Of a stretch of DNA of 8,936 nt, positions 6,608 through 8,936 are shown one piece after another (positions within the stretch are counted from its first letter, which is position 1; the number at the start of each line of letters is the position of its first letter). The stretch is taken from the NCBI GenBank assembly GCA_900554585.1, contig USHS01000038.1, forward strand, positions 1 through 8,936. The letters are read 5' to 3'. Origin of the DNA: an uncultured Collinsella sp. (GTDB lineage Bacteria > Actinomycetota > Coriobacteriia > Coriobacteriales > Coriobacteriaceae). The notes under the pieces were generated by a model. The model saw only the letters and a list, made by a program, of their open reading frames with translations. It had not been told where the DNA came from and ran no database searches. Made by a program: the position numbers and the translations under genes.

Positions 6608-7051
6608 ATGGCAAAAGAGGGAAAGAAGCCGATCGGCAAGATCATTCTGGGCGTCATCGTGGTGCTCGTTGTTGCCGGCGTCGTAGGGTCTATGGGCGGC
6701 AGCTCGTCTGATTCGTCTACGGGAGATGCAGCAAAGCCTGCCGAACAGACCCAGCAAGTCGAGGAGCAAAAAGAGGCACAAGAACCCTATACGGTTTCGG
6801 ATGAGGCCGGGGATACGTCTAATCAGTTTGCGTATAAGATCACTGGCACGTTGACCAATAATACGGATAAAGAGCAAAGCTACATTCAGATTGAGTATGT
6901 TCTGTATGACGCAGACGGCAATCAGGTGGGAACGGCTCTTGCGAACACCAACCATCCCAAAGCGGGCGGTACCTGGAAGTTCGAAGCGATGAGTACGGTA
7001 TCTCCCGACCAGGTTGCCAGCTGGGAACGTTCTGACGTGAGCGGGTTTTAA
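6608..7051 (+). CDS. Membrane-anchored FxLYD domain-containing protein
   Basis: A 147-residue protein with a positively charged N-terminus (K3, K6, K7, K11) and one transmembrane helix at about 9-28, followed by a Ser/Gly/Glu/Gln-rich linker (30-60). No lipobox cysteine is present. This predicts a cytoplasmic N-terminus and an extracytoplasmic C-terminal domain. Residues about 70-147 form the small beta domain called FxLYD, with its signature YVLYDADGNQVG at 97-108. Such domains are common in Gram-positive surface proteins of unknown role. The start has a strong AGGAAGGA 6-7 nt upstream, partly inside the leader hairpin. The gene is divergent from the ene-reductase operon and 46 nt before the HTH gene, so it may be co-transcribed with the HTH-kinase pair. 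The domain call is good; the function is unknown. Confidence 0.8.
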   Translation: MAKEGKKPIGKIILGVIVVLVVAGVVGSMGGSSSDSSTGDAAKPAEQTQQVEEQKEAQEPYTVSDEAGDTSNQFAYKITGTLTNNTDKEQSYIQIEYVLYDADGNQVGTALANTNHPKAGGTWKFEAMSTVSPDQVASWERSDVSGF

Positions 7052-7097
7052 CTAGAATTAAAAACATGGTTACTATGCGAGCTGGGGGTGAGGTCGT

Positions 7098-7508
7098 ATG
7101 CCCGATAAGAAGCTAACCGAAGAGTTGCTTGACGCCCCGAGTATCGAGGGCTATATCAAAGAGCACGACTTTACCACCCCGTCACTTTCGGAGTATCTGA
7201 AACAGCTTTTGGAAGAAAAGGGGCTGGAGCGCTCGCGCGTGGTGCGTATGGCCGACCTCAACGAGACGTTTGGCTATCAGATCTTTACCGGTGCGCGGCA
7301 TCCGAGCCGCAATAAGGTGCTGCAGATTGCCTTTGCCATGGCGCTGACGCTCAAGGAGACCAACCGCGCCTTGTCGGCGGCGGGCGCCAATGTCCTCAAC
7401 TGCAAGGACCGCCGTGACGCCATCATCATTTTCTGTATCGATCGTGGCTGCAGCCTGCAAAAGGTGAACGAGGAGCTGTATCGCTTTGGTGAAGAGACGG
7501 TGAGCTAA
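7098..7508 (+). CDS. XRE-like helix-turn-helix protein linked to a kinase
   Basis: A 136-residue, mainly helical cytoplasmic protein. Residues about 29-96 (LSEYLKQLLEEKGLERSRVV through LKETNRALSAAG) have the spacing of an XRE/Cro-type five-helix DNA-binding domain. The turn region RVVRMADLNETFGYQIFTGA would carry the recognition helix. The C-terminal part, RRDAIIIFCIDRGCSLQKVN with ELYRFGEE, resembles the tail of small HTH proteins often encoded beside bacterial serine/threonine kinases. GGTGAGGT at 7087-7094 lies just upstream of the ATG. The kinase gene follows after 86 nt, so this protein is a likely regulator or phosphorylation target of it. No DNA target is proven; palindromes with TTAGCT half-sites lie before the FxLYD gene and at this gene's end. 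Confidence 0.75.
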   Translation: MPDKKLTEELLDAPSIEGYIKEHDFTTPSLSEYLKQLLEEKGLERSRVVRMADLNETFGYQIFTGARHPSRNKVLQIAFAMALTLKETNRALSAAGANVLNCKDRRDAIIIFCIDRGCSLQKVNEELYRFGEETVS

Positions 7509-7517
7509 CAGTTAGCT
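7503..7517. repeat. Palindrome AGCTAAC-A-GTTAGCT at the HTH gene stop codon
   Basis: Perfect 7-bp arms around a single central base, spanning the TAA stop at 7506-7508. It is short-centred, so a protein-bound DNA site is as likely as an RNA hairpin. It uses the same hexamer half-sites as the repeat at 6518-6536, in the opposite arrangement but with the same 3-nt spacing between hexamers. Confidence 0.4.
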
Positions 7518-7552
7518 GCCGGCGGAAGCGCCGTTCACGGTATTTAGAACGT

Positions 7553-7588
7553 GCAGGGCACGGGCGTCATGGGGCGTCCGCGCCCTGC
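7553..7588 (+). terminator. Strong GC-rich hairpin between the HTH and kinase genes
   Basis: GCAGGGC (7553-7559) pairs with GCCCTGC (7582-7588). After one mismatch the stem continues CGGGCG/CGTCCG (7561-7566 with 7575-7580, one G-U pair) around an 8-nt loop. The downstream bases are GTTATTAT rather than a run of T, so termination may be partial. It could lower kinase expression relative to the HTH protein, or end the upstream transcript before a separate kinase promoter. Confidence 0.5.
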
Positions 7589-7590
7589 GT

Positions 7591-7596
7591 TATTAT
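7591..7596 (+). promoter_or_regulatory. Candidate -10 box for a leaderless kinase transcript
   Basis: TATTAT at 7591-7596 matches TATAAT at 5 of 6 positions and lies 7 nt before the ATG at 7604. That is the spacing of leaderless actinobacterial transcripts, where transcription begins at the start codon. No Shine-Dalgarno is visible before either 7595 or 7604. A convincing -35 box was not found. Confidence 0.35.
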
Positions 7597-8902
7597 GGAC
7601 GCTATGGATACTCAGAGCCCAACATATTCCGATGATGAGCTGACCGCTGCGCTCGCCGGACACCTGGCGTCACTCGAGCGTGATGACAGCTATCGCGTAG
7701 ACCGTGTGCTCAAGCACTCCGACGTCGAGACGACCGAGCTCGTGTACTTTGAGGGCTCCGGCGGAGGATCTCTTGGCCCCTTTGTTCGCAAGTGCATCGA
7801 CGCGTCGGCCCAGATTGGCGGGGCGTATGAACGCCTGTTTGCGGCCCAACATGCCGGGCGACGTTACGAGCACTTGCCTCGGATTGTCGATTGCCGCCGC
7901 GTGGGCGACGAGCTTTGCGTGGTCATGGAATACATCGAAGGCGAAACGCTCGGGGCCCTGGTGGGGCGTTTGGGTGCGACGCCCGATTATGCTTCTGAGC
8001 TGTTTGGCGCCCTTTGTGATGCAGTTGCGGAGCTCCATGCCGGCTTTGCGTCGGCGGGGGAGATGGCTGTGCCGGTGATCCATCGCGACCTAAAGCCCTC
8101 GAATATCATCGTGTCGGGCGCAAACTATACGCCCGATACAGGCCTGACGTTTTCATCGCTGGTGATTATTGACTTGGGAATTGCTCGCGTGTGGCGCGAG
8201 GGAGCCGATGCCGATACCGTCAAGTTTGGCACGCGTCCCTATGCGCCGCCCGAGCAGTATGGTTTTGGCCAGACGAGCGTGCGCAGCGATGTCTATGCGC
8301 TCGGTGCCCTGCTGTTCTTTTGTCTGACGGGGGCCGATCCCAAGCCAGGTCGGAACATGCGCGAGCAATGCGAGGCACGTGACGTCCCCGCCTCGCTTGC
8401 CAATGTTATTTGCATGGCGATGGCGCTCGATCCGGACAAGCGCTTTGCAAGCGCGAAGGCGCTAGGGCACGCTGCACGCGCATCGTATGCGTCGTCCGCG
8501 CCGAATGCTGCTTCCTTCCAAGAGCCTCCGGAGCGGCGAGCCGTGTGCCCTGCGCCCGTGCTCCCCACGGATCAGTCTCAGGGTGGATTGCCGTTGGTGC
8601 CTGAGCGCCCGAATTTACTCTCCCGCATTCCCGACACCGTTGGGCGCATTTGGAACGCATTCGTCTATCTTTCGCTACTTGGTTTCTTTGCCGGAAGCCA
8701 TTTTGCCGTTTTTCATCCTACGGGCGCCAACCAAAACTACCCGATGTGGTTTCTCGCGATTGAGTATTTTATCTTCGTCGACGGTCTCGTAGTGCTCATT
8801 CATTTTGTGATGCTCGACAAACGCCGCCTTCGCCGGCGGTTTGAGCTACTCGATAGATACCGCGGTAAAAAGCTTGCAAAGCTCTGGCTCAAGGCTATGG
8901 GT
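7595..8902 (+). CDS. Membrane serine/threonine protein kinase, truncated at the contig end
   Basis: 436 genuine residues of a Hanks-type kinase. The catalytic domain spans about 33-295: likely ATP-binding K66 in FVRKCID, a helix-C glutamate near E79, catalytic loop HRDLKPSN (163-170), metal-binding D193 in DLG, activation segment FGTRPYAPPEQ (211-221) and SDVYALG (231-237). The P-loop region YRVDRVLKHSDVETTELVY has no glycine cluster, which is unusual, but the other catalytic residues are intact. A proline-rich linker (about 303-345) leads to two transmembrane segments (about 353-373 and 384-407) and a basic tail. This predicts both the kinase domain and the tail in the cytoplasm. ATG at 7595 is the longest start; ATG at 7604 (MDTQSPTYS) may be the real one, fitting a leaderless transcript. 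The codons after 8902 are adapter sequence, so the true C-terminus is missing. It pairs with the HTH gene upstream. Confidence 0.88.
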
Positions 8903-8936
8903 CTGTCTCTTATACACATCTGACGCTGCCGACGAA
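8903..8936 (+). other. Nextera/Tn5 sequencing adapter left at the contig end
   Basis: CTGTCTCTTATACACATCT (8903-8921), the Tn5 mosaic end, is followed by GACGCTGCCGACGA (8922-8935). Together they equal the reverse complement of the Illumina Nextera Read 1 transposase adapter. Base 8936 would be the first index base. This is library-derived, not genomic. It encodes the false ending LSLIHI and the TGA at 8921-8923 of the kinase frame. Confidence 0.97.

Noticed and set aside
8163..8200. DLG in place of DFG in the kinase as a sign of a dead enzyme
   Set aside because: DLG is a common variant in active bacterial kinases, and the catalytic HRD, asparagine and metal-binding aspartate are all kept.
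8903..8923. C-terminal LSLIHI and stop codon of the kinase
   Set aside because: These codons are Nextera adapter sequence, not genome.
1..8936. RNA genes, CRISPR arrays, insertion sequences, phage genes
   Set aside because: No tRNA-like cloverleaf, rRNA segment, regularly spaced repeat, transposase or integrase was found on either strand. The only transposon sequence is the library adapter at the end.

Overview
The window looks like a contig end from a high-GC, anaerobic gut actinobacterium of the class Coriobacteriia, most likely Collinsella or a close relative. This is inferred from the GC-rich third codon positions, the GAAAGGA-type ribosome binding sites, and the gene types: a BaiH/FadH-like ene-reductase and small membrane serine/threonine kinases paired with an HTH protein. 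No rRNA, tRNA, CRISPR array or mobile element was seen.

Left part (1-6384, minus strand): a five-gene run, read right to left. It encodes a flavin/4Fe-4S ene-reductase of the old yellow enzyme/2,4-dienoyl-CoA reductase type (4063-6384), the large and small subunits of an aconitase X dehydratase (2764-4041 and 2306-2749), an M20 metallopeptidase (774-2195), and the first six helices of an MFS transporter cut by the window edge (1-722). The first three genes are 14-21 nt apart. The last two are 51 nt apart and follow a 110-nt gap. The combination suggests a catabolic or respiratory pathway: import, hydrolysis of a peptide or N-acyl amino acid, loss of water from a hydroxy acid by AcnX, and reduction of the resulting C=C bond by the ene-reductase. 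The substrate is unknown. Hydroxyproline-type compounds are one possibility, because some bacterial AcnX enzymes are cis-3-hydroxy-L-proline dehydratases.

Middle (6385-6607): a divergent intergenic region. It holds a plausible minus-strand promoter framed by a 7-bp inverted repeat, a possible 11-codon leader ORF, an 8-bp inverted repeat, and a 9-bp stem that would bury part of the ribosome binding site of the next gene.

Right part (6608-8902, plus strand): a membrane-anchored FxLYD-domain protein, an XRE-like HTH protein, and a membrane serine/threonine kinase with a glycine-poor P-loop. They look like a signalling or envelope-stress module. A strong hairpin and a possible leaderless promoter lie before the kinase.

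The last 34 bases (8903-8936) are not genomic. They match the reverse complement of the Nextera/Tn5 Read 1 adapter. The kinase is therefore truncated, and its apparent LSLIHI ending and stop codon are artefacts.
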